Shown: piece by piece, positions 35,077-46,169 of the stretch | How positions within the stretch are numbered: the stretch's first letter is position 1 | Layout of the letters: each line of letters begins with the position of its first letter | NCBI RefSeq assembly: GCF_001528745.1 | Contig: NZ_BCNS01000103.1 | Span: 1-61,272, forward strand | Source of the DNA: Marinobacterium profundum | GTDB lineage: Bacteria > Pseudomonadota > Gammaproteobacteria > Pseudomonadales > Balneatricaceae | Length of the DNA: 61,272 nt | Reading direction: 5' to 3' | Program-made: the position numbers and the translations under genes | Notes under the pieces: generated by a model | Databases searched by the model: none | What the model saw: only the letters and a program-made list of their open reading frames with translations | What the model was told of the DNA's origin: nothing

Positions 35077-35598
35077 ATGGAATACCGGCGAATAAGGAAA
35101 CCCGGTGGAACCTATTTTTTCACGGTGGTGCTGGCTGATCGCTCCTCGATGCTGCTGGTAGATAATATTGAGCACCTGCGTCAGGCTTTTCGGCAGGTCA
35201 GGGGTGAAATGCCGTTCAGGCTGGAAGCGGCTGTGGTTTTACCTGAACATCTGCATTGTATTTGGACACTACCCGAAGGTGATGTCGACTATCCGCGCCG
35301 ATGGCAGCGGATCAAGGCTAGTTTTTCGCGCCAGCTGCCCAAGGTGGCTCCAGGATCTGCCAGCCAGGTTGCGAAGCATGAGCGGGGCATATGGCAGCGG
35401 CGTTATTGGGAGCATCTGATCCGCGATGAGCATGATTTTCACCGGCATCTCGATTATATCCATTACAACCCGGTCAAGCATGGGCTGGTTGCGAGGCCTT
35501 GTGACTGGCCGTACTCGAGCTTTCATCGGTTTGTAAAACGGGGGTATTACACCGCTGACTGGGGCGATGAACCTGAAGCCGTCAATGCCGGTGAGTAG
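35077..35598 (+). CDS. REP-associated tyrosine transposase (RAYT)
   Basis: A 173-residue Y1/HUH transposase starting MEYRRIRKPGGTYFFT. An in-frame ATG seven codons upstream does not match the family. It shows the HUH-type metal motif in LPEHLHCIW, the catalytic tyrosine region DYIHYNPVKHGL, and the common C-terminal DWPYSSFHRF. RAYTs nick single-stranded DNA at GTAG-footed REP hairpins. REP pairs flank the gene on both sides, making a complete REP-RAYT unit inserted between tctA and its regulators. Confidence 0.93.
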   Translation: MEYRRIRKPGGTYFFTVVLADRSSMLLVDNIEHLRQAFRQVRGEMPFRLEAAVVLPEHLHCIWTLPEGDVDYPRRWQRIKASFSRQLPKVAPGSASQVAKHERGIWQRRYWEHLIRDEHDFHRHLDYIHYNPVKHGLVARPCDWPYSSFHRFVKRGYYTADWGDEPEAVNAGE

Positions 35599-35599
35599 T

Positions 35600-35937
35600 G
35601 GTGCAAATGAAGGGTTTCGCTTCGCTACACCGCATCCTACTTGGTGAAAAGTGACCGGTGGCCGGAGGATATCCGGTTGGAGTGTAGGTTGGGTGCAGGC
35701 CCGAAGGGGCGTAACCCAACAATGGTTGTAGCCCGGCACCGAATTCGCCGGTGATTGATGGGTTTCGCTTCGCTGCACCACATCCTACTTGGTGAAAGTG
35801 ACCGGTGACCGGATGATATCAGTTGGAATGTAGGTTGGGTGCAGCCCCGAAGGGGCGTAGCCCAACGATGGACGTAACCCAACGATGGTTGCACCGCCAG
35901 TTGATGGGTTTCGCTTCGCTGCACCGCACATCCTAGG
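35600..35937. repeat. REP/BIME repeats right of the RAYT gene
   Basis: Reverse units (GCACCGCATCCTAC type) end near 35634, 35788 and 35935; forward units GTAGGTTGGGTGCAG start near 35680 and 35829. TTGGTGAAA-GTGACCGG spacers repeat between pairs. The last reverse unit overlaps the 3' end of the response-regulator gene. Confidence 0.85.
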
Positions 35938-36637
35938 TTGTCGTGCGGGGCAGGCGGTAGCGCCGTTCGGGGCGTCCGACGCTGCCGTAGGCGACATCGG
36001 CGGTGAGTTCCTGGGTGCCAACCAGGTATTCGAGATAACGCCGTGCTGTGGTGCGGCTGGAGCCTATGCTATCGCCCACCTGTTCGGCGCTCAGGGCCAG
36101 GCTTTCATCACTGCGAAACACCTTGCGGATTTTCTCCAGCGTCAGCATGTCGATGCCCTTGGGCAGGGATGTCGCCGTGGCTTTGGGGGCGGATGCGCCG
36201 GTGCGGGGCAGCAGACCGTCGACTTCCTGCTGCGACAGGCTTTGCAGCTGCAACAGGCGTTCGCGGTGCTGACGGTAGTTGCTCAGTGCCTGTTGCAGGC
36301 GGTCGAACACCAGCGGCTTGAGGATATAGTCGAACACACCCCAGCGCAGCGCCTCGGTAAGGGTTTCAACTTCCTTGGCGGCGGTGACCATGACCACATC
36401 GGTGGCGCTGTTTTCGGTACGCAGGCGCCGCAGCAACCCCAGGCCACTGCCATCGGGAAACTGTATATCAAGCAGCAGCAGGTCGGGGCGCATCACTTCC
36501 ACCAGATCCGCCGCATCCTGGGTGCTATGGGCGATGCCGCGTACCTCGAAGCCCTCGATACGCTCAACAAATCGACGTTGAATCTCTGCAATTTGCGGGT
36601 CATCTTCGGCGATGACGACGCTAATTTTCTCAGTCAT
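35933..36637 (-). CDS. CitB/DcuR-type response regulator
   Basis: A 234-residue regulator starting MTEKISVVIAEDD; an upstream in-frame ATG at 36724 runs into the kinase gene. The receiver domain has the acidic pair EDD, phospho-acceptor LLLLDIQFPDGSGL, Thr region VTAAKE and Lys in DYILKPL. The C-terminal part (LTLEKIRKVFRSDESLALSAEQVGDSIGSSRTTARRYLEYL) is a CitB-like helix-turn-helix. It pairs with the sensor kinase upstream and probably activates tctCBA. Its stop codon lies at the edge of a REP unit. Confidence 0.93.
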   Translation of the reverse strand: MTEKISVVIAEDDPQIAEIQRRFVERIEGFEVRGIAHSTQDAADLVEVMRPDLLLLDIQFPDGSGLGLLRRLRTENSATDVVMVTAAKEVETLTEALRWGVFDYILKPLVFDRLQQALSNYRQHRERLLQLQSLSQQEVDGLLPRTGASAPKATATSLPKGIDMLTLEKIRKVFRSDESLALSAEQVGDSIGSSRTTARRYLEYLVGTQELTADVAYGSVGRPERRYRLPRTTT

Positions 36638-36680
36638 GCATAACGTCCTGTAGAGCCTGATTGTTCTTGTTGTATGGGGG

Positions 36681-38264
36681 TCATACTGCGGCCTCCTTGG
36701 GAATGTAGGCGGTAAAACGTGCACCGCCGCCTGTGGCTTCAGATACGGTGATCTCGCCGCCGAGCTGGGTTAGTGTCTGGCGTACCAGGTGCAGGCCTAT
36801 GCCGCGATCGCCGGACTTGCCGCTCACGCCGCGCTGAAAGATACGTTCGCGCTCGGCTGGCGGAACGCCGACGCCCTCGTCTTCGACTTCAAATATCAAA
36901 TCCGATCCCAGGTCTGTCATCGACAGCTGCACCTGCTTGCCCTGGGCGGCCAGGGTCGCCTCGAAGGCGTTGTCCAGCAGGTTGCCGAGCAGGGTGACAA
37001 TGCTCTCGGGGGCAACATGGGAGGGCAGGGCGCCCATATGGCTGTCGGGGTCGATCAGCAGTTGCAGGCCCAGTTCGTGGGCGCGATTGTACTTGCCCAG
37101 CAGGCAGCCGGACAGTACCGGCTCGGTTACCGAGGCGACCAGCCAGCGCAGCAGTTCCTGGTGTTCACGGGTTTCCTGGCCAATGATGTCCAGCGCCTGG
37201 TCACTGGCGCCAAGCTGAATCAGACCGGCGATGGTGTGCAGCTTGTTGGCATATTCGTGGGCCTGGCTGCGCAGGGTCTCGGCGTATTGCTGAATCTGGG
37301 TGAGCTGGCGGCTGACCTGATCCAGTTCGTCCTTGCGCCTGAAACTGGCTACGCCGCCGATGAGTTTCTGACCGTCGCGAATCGGAATGCGGTTAACAAT
37401 CAGGGTCTGACCTCGAAGAATCAGTTCACGGTCGAATTCTGGCTCCCCACTGGCGAGCAGGTCAGGCAGGCGGCTGTCGGGCAGTACTTCCTGAATCGGT
37501 CGGCCGATCAGGGACACCGTATCCGACAGGCCCAGGGTTGATGCGGCCGCCTTGTTGACGGTACTGATCAGGCCCTCGGTATTCACCGCTATGATGCCTT
37601 CGCGCACCGACTCCAGGGTCGCGTTGCGTTCTTCAAACAGGCGTGCAATCTGGTGTGGTTCGAGCCCGAAGATGGCGGCCCTGAAGCGGCTGGAAATCCA
37701 TACGGCCAGCAGCACGGACAGCGCCAGCAGCGCCAGGGTGACGCCGATCACGATGCGCTGATAGCGGTGAATTACGTTGTCCAGGCTGATGGTGAGATAG
37801 CCCACAGACACCACACCGAGGATATCGCCTTCCTCTGAAAAAATCGGCGCCTTGCCGCGCACTGAGGGCCCAAGACTGCCGATCGCCTTTGATATGTAGC
37901 TCTGGCCCTGCTCCAGTGCGCGCTCATTGTCACCGCCCACCATCGGCAGGCCTATGCGCTCCGGCAGCGGGTGCGCCAGGCGCAGACCCTGCTCGTCGCC
38001 GACCGCAATAAAGCTCGCATCTGTGGCCTCGCGCAGTTCCTCGGCCAGCGTCTGCATGCGCACGCTGTCATGTGCAAGGGCGGCCTCGCGAACCGCTGGT
38101 GTCTGGGCAATCATGGAGGCCAGCTGCAGCGCCCGCAGGCCGATCTGTTCCTCCAGTGAGGTCGCCAGGTAGCGCAGCGCAAAGCCGCCGAGCAATCCGG
38201 CCTGCAACAGCACCAGCAGACACATCATGAGCATCAGCCGGGTGCTTATCTTGAATTTGGTCAT
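36681..38264 (-). CDS. CitA/DcuS-type sensor histidine kinase
   Basis: A 527-residue inner-membrane sensor. A first helix (about 10-30) and second helix (about 170-190) enclose a periplasmic sensor domain with FIAVGDEQGLRLAHPLPERIG and GVVSVGYLT, typical of carboxylate-binding CitA/DcuS domains. A PAS domain (about 210-310), the phospho-acceptor His in SQAHEYANKLHTIAGLIQLG and an ATPase domain (NLLDNAFEAT, DEGVGVP, GDRGIGLHLV) follow. It likely senses the tricarboxylate carried by TctCBA, which is encoded on the other side of the RAYT locus. Confidence 0.93.
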   Translation of the reverse strand: MTKFKISTRLMLMMCLLVLLQAGLLGGFALRYLATSLEEQIGLRALQLASMIAQTPAVREAALAHDSVRMQTLAEELREATDASFIAVGDEQGLRLAHPLPERIGLPMVGGDNERALEQGQSYISKAIGSLGPSVRGKAPIFSEEGDILGVVSVGYLTISLDNVIHRYQRIVIGVTLALLALSVLLAVWISSRFRAAIFGLEPHQIARLFEERNATLESVREGIIAVNTEGLISTVNKAAASTLGLSDTVSLIGRPIQEVLPDSRLPDLLASGEPEFDRELILRGQTLIVNRIPIRDGQKLIGGVASFRRKDELDQVSRQLTQIQQYAETLRSQAHEYANKLHTIAGLIQLGASDQALDIIGQETREHQELLRWLVASVTEPVLSGCLLGKYNRAHELGLQLLIDPDSHMGALPSHVAPESIVTLLGNLLDNAFEATLAAQGKQVQLSMTDLGSDLIFEVEDEGVGVPPAERERIFQRGVSGKSGDRGIGLHLVRQTLTQLGGEITVSEATGGGARFTAYIPKEAAV

Positions 38265-38364
38265 GGTGCTTCCGGGGTCGGGTGTTGCTGTTTTTATTGT
38301 GAGCCCAGCGGCTTATCCGCCAGTGTAACGTGAATTGGCGGTAGTCGCTGCGATTGCGTTGGAG

Positions 38365-38370
38365 TATAAT
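38365..38370 (+). promoter_or_regulatory. possible -10 element upstream of thrS
   Basis: TATAAT is a perfect -10 hexamer 112 bp before the thrS ATG, but no good -35 lies 16-18 bp upstream. The leader between it and thrS may carry control of thrS; I see no clear threonine operator. Confidence 0.4.
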
Positions 38371-38481
38371 TTCACCCCCTTATATGCTGTGCGTCGTCTG
38401 TGCAGCTTTATTTTCACGACATTTTTTGATCACTTAAGTGGCCTGTCGTAAGGGTCACCACTGAGCCAACTAGGGACTTTC

Positions 38482-40398
38482 ATGCCTGTTATTACACTCC
38501 CGGATGCTAGCCAGCGCAGCTTTGAAACCGCGGTTACCGTACATGACGTTGCGGCGTCTATCGGTGCCGGTCTTGCCAAGGCCGCTCTTGCCGGCAAGGT
38601 TAACGGTACGCTGGTGGATACCAGCTATTTGATCAGCGAAGACGCTGAGCTGGCAATCATCACGGCGCGCGATGAAGAAGGCGTGGATATTATCCGCCAT
38701 TCTTGCGCGCACTTGATGGCCATGGCGGTGCAGCAGCTGTTCCCGGGTGCCCAGGTGACCATTGGTCCTGTGATCGACAACGGCTTTTATTACGACTTCG
38801 CCTACGAGCGGCCCTTTACACCGGACGATCTGACGCTGATCGAAAAGCGCATGCAGCAGCTGTCCAAAGAGAACCTGGCGGTAAGTCGTTCTCTGATGGG
38901 GCGTGAAGAAGCCGTCGCCATGTTTGAAAAAATGGGCGAGAAGTACAAGGTGCAGATTATCGAGGCCATTCCCGGCGACGAAGATCTGTCCTTCTACGGT
39001 CATGGCGACTTTCTCGACCTGTGCCGTGGCCCGCACGTACCTGCTACAGGCCATATCAAGGCATTCAAGCTGATGAAAGTCGCAGGTGCCTTCTGGCGCG
39101 GCGACTCGAACAACGAAATGCTGCAGCGCATTTACGGTACGGCATGGGGCGACAAGAAAGAGCTCAAGGAATACCTGCACCGCCTCGAAGAAGCGGAGAA
39201 GCGTGATCACCGCAAACTCGGCAAGCAGCTGGACCTGTTCCACCTGCAGGAAGAAGCGCCGGGCATGGTGTTCTGGCATCCGCCGGGCTGGATTCTGTAT
39301 CAGGAAATCGAGCAGTACATGCGCGCCAAGCAGCGCAAGCATGGCTACCAGGAAATCAAGACACCGCAGGTGGTGGAACGCTCCCTGTGGGAGAAGTCCG
39401 GTCACTGGGACAAGTTTTCCGAGCAGATGTTTACCACGCACTCGGAACACCGCGACTTTGCCATCAAGCCCATGAACTGCCCCTGCCACGTGCAGATATT
39501 CAATCAGGGTTTGCGTTCGTACCGCGAAATGCCGTTGCGTCTGGCCGAGTTCGGTGCCTGTCACCGCAATGAGCCCTCTGGCGCGCTGCACGGCATCATG
39601 CGTGTGCGTGGCTTTGTGCAGGACGACGCGCACATCTTCTGTGCCGAGGCAGACATTCAGAGCGAAGTGGCGAGCTTTATCGACTTCCTGCACGAAGTCT
39701 ACGCCGACTTTGGCTTTACCGAGGTTATTTACAAGCTGTCGACCCGGCCTGAAAAGCGTGTCGGTTCAGACGAAAGCTGGGACAAGGCGGAGAAATCCCT
39801 GGCCGAAGCACTGGACGCAGCAGGCCTCGATTGGCAGGAATTGCCGGGCGAAGGTGCCTTCTACGGACCCAAGATTGAATTTTCTTTGAAAGATTGTCTC
39901 GGTCGTGTCTGGCAGTGCGGTACTATACAGGTCGATTTCTCGATGCCGGGCCGTTTAGGTGCCCAGTTCGTGAACGAAACAGGTGAGCGAGAGACACCGG
40001 TCATGCTACACCGTGCTATCCTCGGTTCGTTCGAGCGATTTATCGGCATACTGATCGAAAACTATGCCGGCGCATTGCCGGCCTGGTTAGCACCACAGCA
40101 GGTTGCGGTACTTAACATTACCGACAAGCAGGCTGAATATAGTAAAAAAGTGGCGCAACTTCTTGAAGATAAGGGCTTCCGAGCACAAGCGGACTTGAGA
40201 AACGAGAAGATCGGCTTTAAAATCCGCGAGCGCACATTGCAGAAGGTTCCATATCTTCTGGTAGTGGGCGATAAGGAAGTAGAATCAGGTTCCCTGGCAG
40301 TGCGAACTCGCTCGGGCGAGGACCTGGGTACCTTGTCAATCGAAGAGTTCGTAACCCTCCTGTCACAAGACGTGACTCGGAAGGGACGCCAGCATTAA
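38482..40398 (+). CDS. thrS: threonyl-tRNA synthetase
   Basis: A 638-residue class II synthetase charging tRNA-Thr. It has an N-terminal TGS domain (1-62), an editing domain with [16 protein letters not shown], the catalytic domain with Zn ligands in [10 protein letters not shown] and the [21 protein letters not shown] region, and a C-terminal anticodon-binding domain ([24 protein letters not shown]). It is the first gene of the thrS-infC-rpmI-rplT-pheST-ihfA order common in gammaproteobacteria. Confidence 0.99.
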   Translation: MPVITLPDASQRSFETAVTVHDVAASIGAGLAKAALAGKVNGTLVDTSYLISEDAELAIITARDEEGVDIIRHSCAHLMAMAVQQLFPGAQVTIGPVIDNGFYYDFAYERPFTPDDLTLIEKRMQQLSKENLAVSRSLMGREEAVAMFEKMGEKYKVQIIEAIPGDEDLSFYGHGDFLDLCRGPHVPATGHIKAFKLMKVAGAFWRGDSNNEMLQRIYGTAWGDKKELKEYLHRLEEAEKRDHRKLGKQLDLFHLQEEAPGMVFWHPPGWILYQEIEQYMRAKQRKHGYQEIKTPQVVERSLWEKSGHWDKFSEQMFTTHSEHRDFAIKPMNCPCHVQIFNQGLRSYREMPLRLAEFGACHRNEPSGALHGIMRVRGFVQDDAHIFCAEADIQSEVASFIDFLHEVYADFGFTEVIYKLSTRPEKRVGSDESWDKAEKSLAEALDAAGLDWQELPGEGAFYGPKIEFSLKDCLGRVWQCGTIQVDFSMPGRLGAQFVNETGERETPVMLHRAILGSFERFIGILIENYAGALPAWLAPQQVAVLNITDKQAEYSKKVAQLLEDKGFRAQADLRNEKIGFKIRERTLQKVPYLLVVGDKEVESGSLAVRTRSGEDLGTLSIEEFVTLLSQDVTRKGRQH

Positions 40399-40418
40399 TC
40401 TGAGCAGGAGATAGTACC

Positions 40419-40952
40419 ATCAGGCGCGATAACAGACGCGGCGAGAAACGCCCAGCTATCAACGACAATATTCGAGCTAACGAGTGTCGGCTGATTGGCC
40501 CAGACGGTAGCCAGATTGGAATAGTAACGATTAAGGAAGCTCTTGAGGCATCTCAAGAAGCGGGCCTTGACCTCGTACAGATCGCGGACTCCGACCCCAT
40601 CGTTTGTAAAGTGATGGATTACGGCAAGCATCAGTACGAAGCGAAGAAGCAGCAGAACCTGGCCAAGAAAAAGCAGGTTCAGATGCAGGTCAAGGAAGTG
40701 AAATTCCGTCCTGGGACGGAAGAGGGGGATTACCAGGTAAAACTGCGCAACCTGGTACGTTTCCTAGAAGCCGGAGACAAGGCGAAAGTGACCTTGAGAT
40801 TTCGTGGTCGCGAGATGGCTCATCAGGAACTGGGCATGCAGCTGATGTTACGGGTCGAAAAAGACCTGGAAGAGCTGGGTGTCGTTGAACAGCGTCCTAA
40901 GATGGAAGGCCGTCAGATGACCATGGTCATTGCTCCGAAGAAGAAAAAGTAG
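40419..40952 (+). CDS. infC: translation initiation factor IF-3, ATC start codon
   Basis: A 177-residue factor that blocks subunit joining and proofreads start codons. No ATG lies near the true N-terminus: the first in-frame ATG (40611) would delete the N-domain. Reading from ATC at 40419, eight bases after GGAG, gives [17 protein letters not shown]..., [19 protein letters not shown] and VCKVMDYGK, as expected for full-length IF-3. infC is known to use rare AUU/AUC/AUA starts that IF-3 itself disfavours, giving autoregulation. It ends in IAPKKKK. Confidence 0.93.
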   Translation: MRRDNRRGEKRPAINDNIRANECRLIGPDGSQIGIVTIKEALEASQEAGLDLVQIADSDPIVCKVMDYGKHQYEAKKQQNLAKKKQVQMQVKEVKFRPGTEEGDYQVKLRNLVRFLEAGDKAKVTLRFRGREMAHQELGMQLMLRVEKDLEELGVVEQRPKMEGRQMTMVIAPKKKK

Positions 40953-41054
40953 TCTGAACGATGCAGCGCCCGTGATTGCTTCTGTATGGAAGTGGTTACG
41001 GGTAGTGCGGTTGTTCAGGTGAACACAACTTAACAATGCGTGGGGATTTTGGAA

Positions 41055-41249
41055 ATGCCTAAGATCAAGTCAAACCGTGGCGCTGCCAAGCGCTTCAAGA
41101 AAACTGCCAATGGCTTCAAGCACAAGCAGTCCTTCAGAAGTCACATTCTGACCAAGAAAAGCACCAAGCGTAAGCGTCAGCTGCGTCCAATGCTGCAGGT
41201 TCATGCAGCGGACAAGGCACTCGTTAAGCGCATGTTGCCGTACATCTAA
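41055..41249 (+). CDS. rpmI: ribosomal protein L35
   Basis: A 64-residue basic protein [17 protein letters not shown]... ending MLPYI, of full standard length. An in-frame ATG five codons earlier is not the start, because the family begins MPK. It sits 100 bp after infC and 50 bp before rplT; in related bacteria L20 represses this pair through the rpmI leader. Confidence 0.98.
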   Translation: MPKIKSNRGAAKRFKKTANGFKHKQSFRSHILTKKSTKRKRQLRPMLQVHAADKALVKRMLPYI

Positions 41250-41298
41250 GTCTTTTTTTAGACTCTTGGTATTAACAGAATTTTAGGAAGGTATTGCA

Positions 41299-41655
41299 AT
41301 GGCTCGTGTAAAACGTGGTGTGCAAGCACGTCGTCGTCACAAGAAGATATTGAAGCAGGCAAAGGGTTACTACGGAGCTCGTAGCCGTGTATTCCGTGTT
41401 GCCAAACAGGCTGTCATCAAGGCAGGTCAGTACGCGTACCGCGACCGTCGTCAACGTAAGCGTCAGTTCCGCGCTCTGTGGATTGCCCGTATCAACGCGG
41501 CAGCCCGCATCAACGGCGTTTCTTACAGCCGTCTGATCGCCGGTCTGAAAAAAGCTAGCATCGAAATCGACCGTAAGGTCCTGGCTGATCTGGCTGTACA
41601 CGAGCAGGGCGCGTTTACTGCTATCGTCGAAAAAGCGAAAGCTGCTCTGGCGTAA
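41299..41655 (+). CDS. rplT: ribosomal protein L20
   Basis: A 118-residue basic 50S protein: [76 protein letters not shown] precedes the ATG. It is needed for early 50S assembly and is the likely autoregulator of rpmI-rplT. A hairpin terminator or attenuator follows before pheS. Confidence 0.99.
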   Translation: MARVKRGVQARRRHKKILKQAKGYYGARSRVFRVAKQAVIKAGQYAYRDRRQRKRQFRALWIARINAAARINGVSYSRLIAGLKKASIEIDRKVLADLAVHEQGAFTAIVEKAKAALA

Positions 41656-41683
41656 GGCAAACCCGCCTCTTGTAGGTAATTGA

Positions 41684-42724
<1,041 letters not shown>

Positions 42725-42820
42725 CGCGCTGCCCGGTTTGGCTGCGGCTGGGCCTGGCGGGGTGTGCGAGCGCGCTCGCGGTGTGGAAGCGATATTTAAC
42801 AGATTTGGCAGGACAGCAGA

Positions 42821-45199
42821 ATGAAATTCAGTGAACAGTGGTTGCGTGAACTGGTTAACCCGGCGATCGACACCGACACCCTGGTGGCGCAGATCACCAT
42901 GGCGGGGCTTGAAGTTGACGAAGTTGTGCCGGTTGCTGGCGCTTTCTCCGGCGTTATTGTGGGCGAGATCCTGAGCGCGGAGCCTCACCCCAATGCCGAC
43001 AAGTTGCAGGTGTGCGTCGTTTCCGACGGCCACGAGCAGATTCAGGTTGTGTGCGGTGCGCCTAATGCCCGCGCAGGGCTCAAGACCTCTTTCGCCAAGG
43101 TGGGTGCGGTTCTGCCCGGCGACTTCAAGATCAAGAAGGCCAAGCTGCGCCAGGTCGAGTCCTTCGGCATGCTGTGCGCCGAAGACGAGCTGGGTCTGTC
43201 GCAGGATCACGGCGGTATCATGGAGCTGGCGGCCGATGCGCCAGTGGGCCACTGTCTGCGTGATTACCTGGGCCTGAACGACAAGATTATCGATGTTGAT
43301 CTGACCCCCAATCGCGGCGATTGCCTGAGCATCACCGGCCTTGCCCGTGAAGTCGGCGTGCTGAACAAGGTGGCGGTGAAGTTCGTTGAGCCCGCCCCGG
43401 TTGAACCCGTTATCAAGGATGCGTTCGCCGTTGTGCTGGAAGCCAAGGCTGCCTGCCCGCGTTACGTCGGTCGTGTGATCCGTCGCATCAACCCGCAGGC
43501 CGTAACGCCGCTGTGGATGGTCGAGAAGCTGCGCCGCGCCGGTGTCCGTTCCATAGATCCGGTGGTGGATGTCACCAACTATGTGCTGCAGGAACTCGGC
43601 CAGCCGATGCACGCCTTTGATCTGGCCAGGCTCAGCGGCAGCATTCTGGTGCGCGAAGCGCAAGACGGCGAAAAGCTGACCCTGCTGGATGGCCAGGATA
43701 TTGAGCTCAAGGCCGGCACCCTGCTGATTACCGACGAGAAAGGCCCGCTGGCCATGGCCGGTATCATGGGTGGCCAGAGCAGCAGTGTTACCAGCGAAAC
43801 CCGCGATATCTTCCTTGAAAGCGCCTTCTTTGCGCCCCTGGCCATCGCTGGCCGTGCGCGCTCCTACGGCCTGCACACCGACTCCTCACACCGCTTCGAG
43901 CGTGGCGTGGACTGGCGTCTGCAGCGCAAGGCGATCGAACGCGCCACCGAGCTGCTGCTGGAAATCGTTGGCGGTGAGCCGGGCCCGGTTACCGAAGTCA
44001 AAAGCGAAGAAAACCTGCCGGAAGTCGCACGTATTCGTCTGCGTCATGCACGGGTTAATCAGCTGCTGGCATTCGACATGCCCGCCGCCGAGATCGAAGA
44101 AATTCTTACCCGTCTGGGGCTGCAGCTGAACGCGAGCGAGGCCGGTGTCTGGGATGTGTCTGTGCCTTCTTACCGCTTTGATATCGAGATCGAAGTCGAT
44201 CTGATTGAAGAGCTGGCCCGCGTCTATGGTTACAACAACCTGCCGGTGAAAACGCCGATGGCGGCACTGCCGATCAAGCCGATCGTCGAGTCCCGCGTTG
44301 AAACCCGCGTTATGCGCCGTACCCTGGTCGCGCTGGGTTATCAGGAAGCGATCACCTACAGCTTCATCGAAGCCGGGCTGCAAAAACAGTTTGACGATCA
44401 GTACGACGCCATCGCTCTGGCTAACCCGATTTCGGCTGAAATGGCGGTGATGCGCACCAGCCTGTGGCCGGGTTTGGCCAAGGCCCTGCAGTACAATCAG
44501 AACCGTCAGCAGGATCGTGTACGCCTGTTCGAGAGCGGTCAGCGCTTCCTGCCCCAGGGCGGGGAGCTGGTACAGGAAAACGTGATTGCCGGTGTAATTG
44601 CCGGTAGCCGCGAGCCCGAAGGCTGGACCGGCAAGGCGCAGAAGGTCGATTTCTATGACCTCAAGGGCCATGTTGAATCCCTGCTGGCTCTCGGTGGCGC
44701 TGCGCAGCAATACAGCTTCGCGTCCGCCAGTCATGTGGCGCTGCACCCGGGTCAAAGCGCAGCTATCCTGCGTGATGGCGAGGTTGTAGGTTTCATGGGT
44801 GCGCTGCATCCCAACCTGATCAAGTCACTGGATCTGGACGGCCCCGTCTACCTGTTCGAGCTCAAGCTCGAAATACTGGCCGATGGTCGCCTGCCTCGCT
44901 TCAGTGAATTGTCAAAATTCCCCGAGTCGCGGCGCGATCTGGCGCTGATCGTTGATGAAAAAACCGCCTTTGATGCACTGCGTAAAGTGGCGCTCAAAGA
45001 GGGTGGCGACTACCTTAAAGAGGTCACACTGTTCGACGTTTATCAGGGCCAAGGTATTGAAGCAGGACGAAAAAGTCTGGCCATCGGCTTGACCTGGCAG
45101 CATCCATCACGCACTCTTAATGATGAAGAGATTAACGGAACTATCCAGGCTGTAGTCGGTGCGTTGAAATCCGGGTTCGGCGCAACATTGCGAGAGTAA
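42821..45199 (+). CDS. pheT: phenylalanyl-tRNA synthetase beta subunit
   Basis: A 792-residue subunit of full length. It has an N-terminal tRNA-binding (EMAP-like) domain with [16 protein letters not shown]3/B4 editing domain with [16 protein letters not shown]5 domain, synthetase-like core ([21 protein letters not shown]) and C-terminal FDX-ACB anticodon domain ([15 protein letters not shown]). AGGACAGCAG precedes the ATG; the 96-bp gap to pheS is longer than usual. Its stop is 17 bp before ihfA. Confidence 0.99.
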   Translation: MKFSEQWLRELVNPAIDTDTLVAQITMAGLEVDEVVPVAGAFSGVIVGEILSAEPHPNADKLQVCVVSDGHEQIQVVCGAPNARAGLKTSFAKVGAVLPGDFKIKKAKLRQVESFGMLCAEDELGLSQDHGGIMELAADAPVGHCLRDYLGLNDKIIDVDLTPNRGDCLSITGLAREVGVLNKVAVKFVEPAPVEPVIKDAFAVVLEAKAACPRYVGRVIRRINPQAVTPLWMVEKLRRAGVRSIDPVVDVTNYVLQELGQPMHAFDLARLSGSILVREAQDGEKLTLLDGQDIELKAGTLLITDEKGPLAMAGIMGGQSSSVTSETRDIFLESAFFAPLAIAGRARSYGLHTDSSHRFERGVDWRLQRKAIERATELLLEIVGGEPGPVTEVKSEENLPEVARIRLRHARVNQLLAFDMPAAEIEEILTRLGLQLNASEAGVWDVSVPSYRFDIEIEVDLIEELARVYGYNNLPVKTPMAALPIKPIVESRVETRVMRRTLVALGYQEAITYSFIEAGLQKQFDDQYDAIALANPISAEMAVMRTSLWPGLAKALQYNQNRQQDRVRLFESGQRFLPQGGELVQENVIAGVIAGSREPEGWTGKAQKVDFYDLKGHVESLLALGGAAQQYSFASASHVALHPGQSAAILRDGEVVGFMGALHPNLIKSLDLDGPVYLFELKLEILADGRLPRFSELSKFPESRRDLALIVDEKTAFDALRKVALKEGGDYLKEVTLFDVYQGQGIEAGRKSLAIGLTWQHPSRTLNDEEINGTIQAVVGALKSGFGATLRE

Positions 45200-45216
45200 T
45201 GACAGGGGTGAAAGGC

Positions 45217-45522
45217 ATGGGCTCTTTGACAAAAGCTGAAATGGCAGAGCGTTTGAACGAAGAGCTCGGTCTTAACAAGCGTGAAGCCAAGGAAATGGTC
45301 GAATCCTTCTTTGACGAGATTCGTGCCAGCTTGTCGTCAAATGAGCAGGTGAAGTTGTCGGGCTTCGGCAACTTCGACCTTCGTGACAAGCGACAGCGCC
45401 CAGGCCGCAACCCCAAAACCGGTGAAGAGGTCCCCATCTGTGCACGGCGGGTGGTGACCTTTCGTCCGGGTCAGAAACTCAAGGATCGAGTAGATACTTA
45501 TGCCGACAGCCGGTCTGAGTAA
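45217..45522 (+). CDS. ihfA: integration host factor alpha subunit
   Basis: A 101-residue DNA-bending protein starting [13 protein letters not shown]; six extra codons upstream are in frame but not part of the family. It has the signature [22 protein letters not shown] and the Pro-tipped arm with [14 protein letters not shown]. It dimerises with IhfB and would also assist the sigma-54 promoters of this window. It overlaps the MerR gene by 23 bp. Confidence 0.98.
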   Translation: MGSLTKAEMAERLNEELGLNKREAKEMVESFFDEIRASLSSNEQVKLSGFGNFDLRDKRQRPGRNPKTGEEVPICARRVVTFRPGQKLKDRVDTYADSRSE

Positions 45523-45859
45523 TCCCCGGCTGGAGCCTATCCCCAATAAGCGTTATTTCACCATCGGCGAGGTAGCAAAGCTCTGCGACCTCAAGACCCA
45601 TGTCTTGCGTTACTGGGAACAGGAATTCGACCAGATCAGCCCGGTCAAGCGCAGTAACCGCCGCTATTACCAGCGTCAGGATGTACTGGTAATCCGCCAG
45701 ATACGCAGCCTGCTGCACGAACAGGGCTACACCATCAGTGGTGCCCGTCAGTGGCTTTCCGGTGAGCAGGCAGGGGATGATGCCGCCCGCTACAAGCAGC
45801 TGGTGCGCCAGACCATTACCGAACTTGAAGAATTGCTCAGTACGCTTAAAAGTTTTTAA
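45500..45859 (+). CDS. MerR family regulator
   Basis: A 119-residue protein with the MerR winged helix: [27 protein letters not shown], then [34 protein letters not shown]. The C-terminus is a short helix and has no metal-binding cysteines. A MerR gene directly after ihfA is a conserved arrangement in gammaproteobacteria; its targets are unknown. Its start lies inside ihfA. Confidence 0.9.
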   Translation: MPTAGLSNPRLEPIPNKRYFTIGEVAKLCDLKTHVLRYWEQEFDQISPVKRSNRRYYQRQDVLVIRQIRSLLHEQGYTISGARQWLSGEQAGDDAARYKQLVRQTITELEELLSTLKSF

Positions 45860-45942
45860 GAAAAAACTTCACAGTATCAAAACCTTAGGGTATATTACCC
45901 ACCACTTGAAACGCAGCAGCAATTGCCGCAGTTCAGGTACAG

Positions 45943-46020
<78 letters not shown>

Positions 46021-46035
46021 ATATTCAAAAGTCAG

Positions 46036-46068
46036 AGGCCGGTTTGCGAAAGCATCCGGCCTTTGTTG
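46036..46068 (+). terminator. terminator after tRNA-Pro
   Basis: AGGCCGG (46036-46042) pairs with CCGGCCT (46056-46062), followed by TTGTTGT. A related hairpin with the same CGGCCTTTGTTG end recurs at 47241. Confidence 0.8.
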
Positions 46069-46169
46069 TATCTGGGTTTTGGGGTTTCCAATTGATATTG
46101 ACTAGCGATACTGTCTCAATAGAGAATTGTACGGTAATTGAGGTAATCTCCTTAAAGGGGTGAGATACA

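Noticed and set aside
35269-35924. Minus-strand ORFs over the RAYT gene and REPs
   Set aside because: They are antisense of the transposase and translated repeats, with no independent support.
40611-40952. 113-residue infC starting at ATG
   Set aside because: It would lack the IF-3 N-domain, which is encoded in frame upstream from an ATC start.
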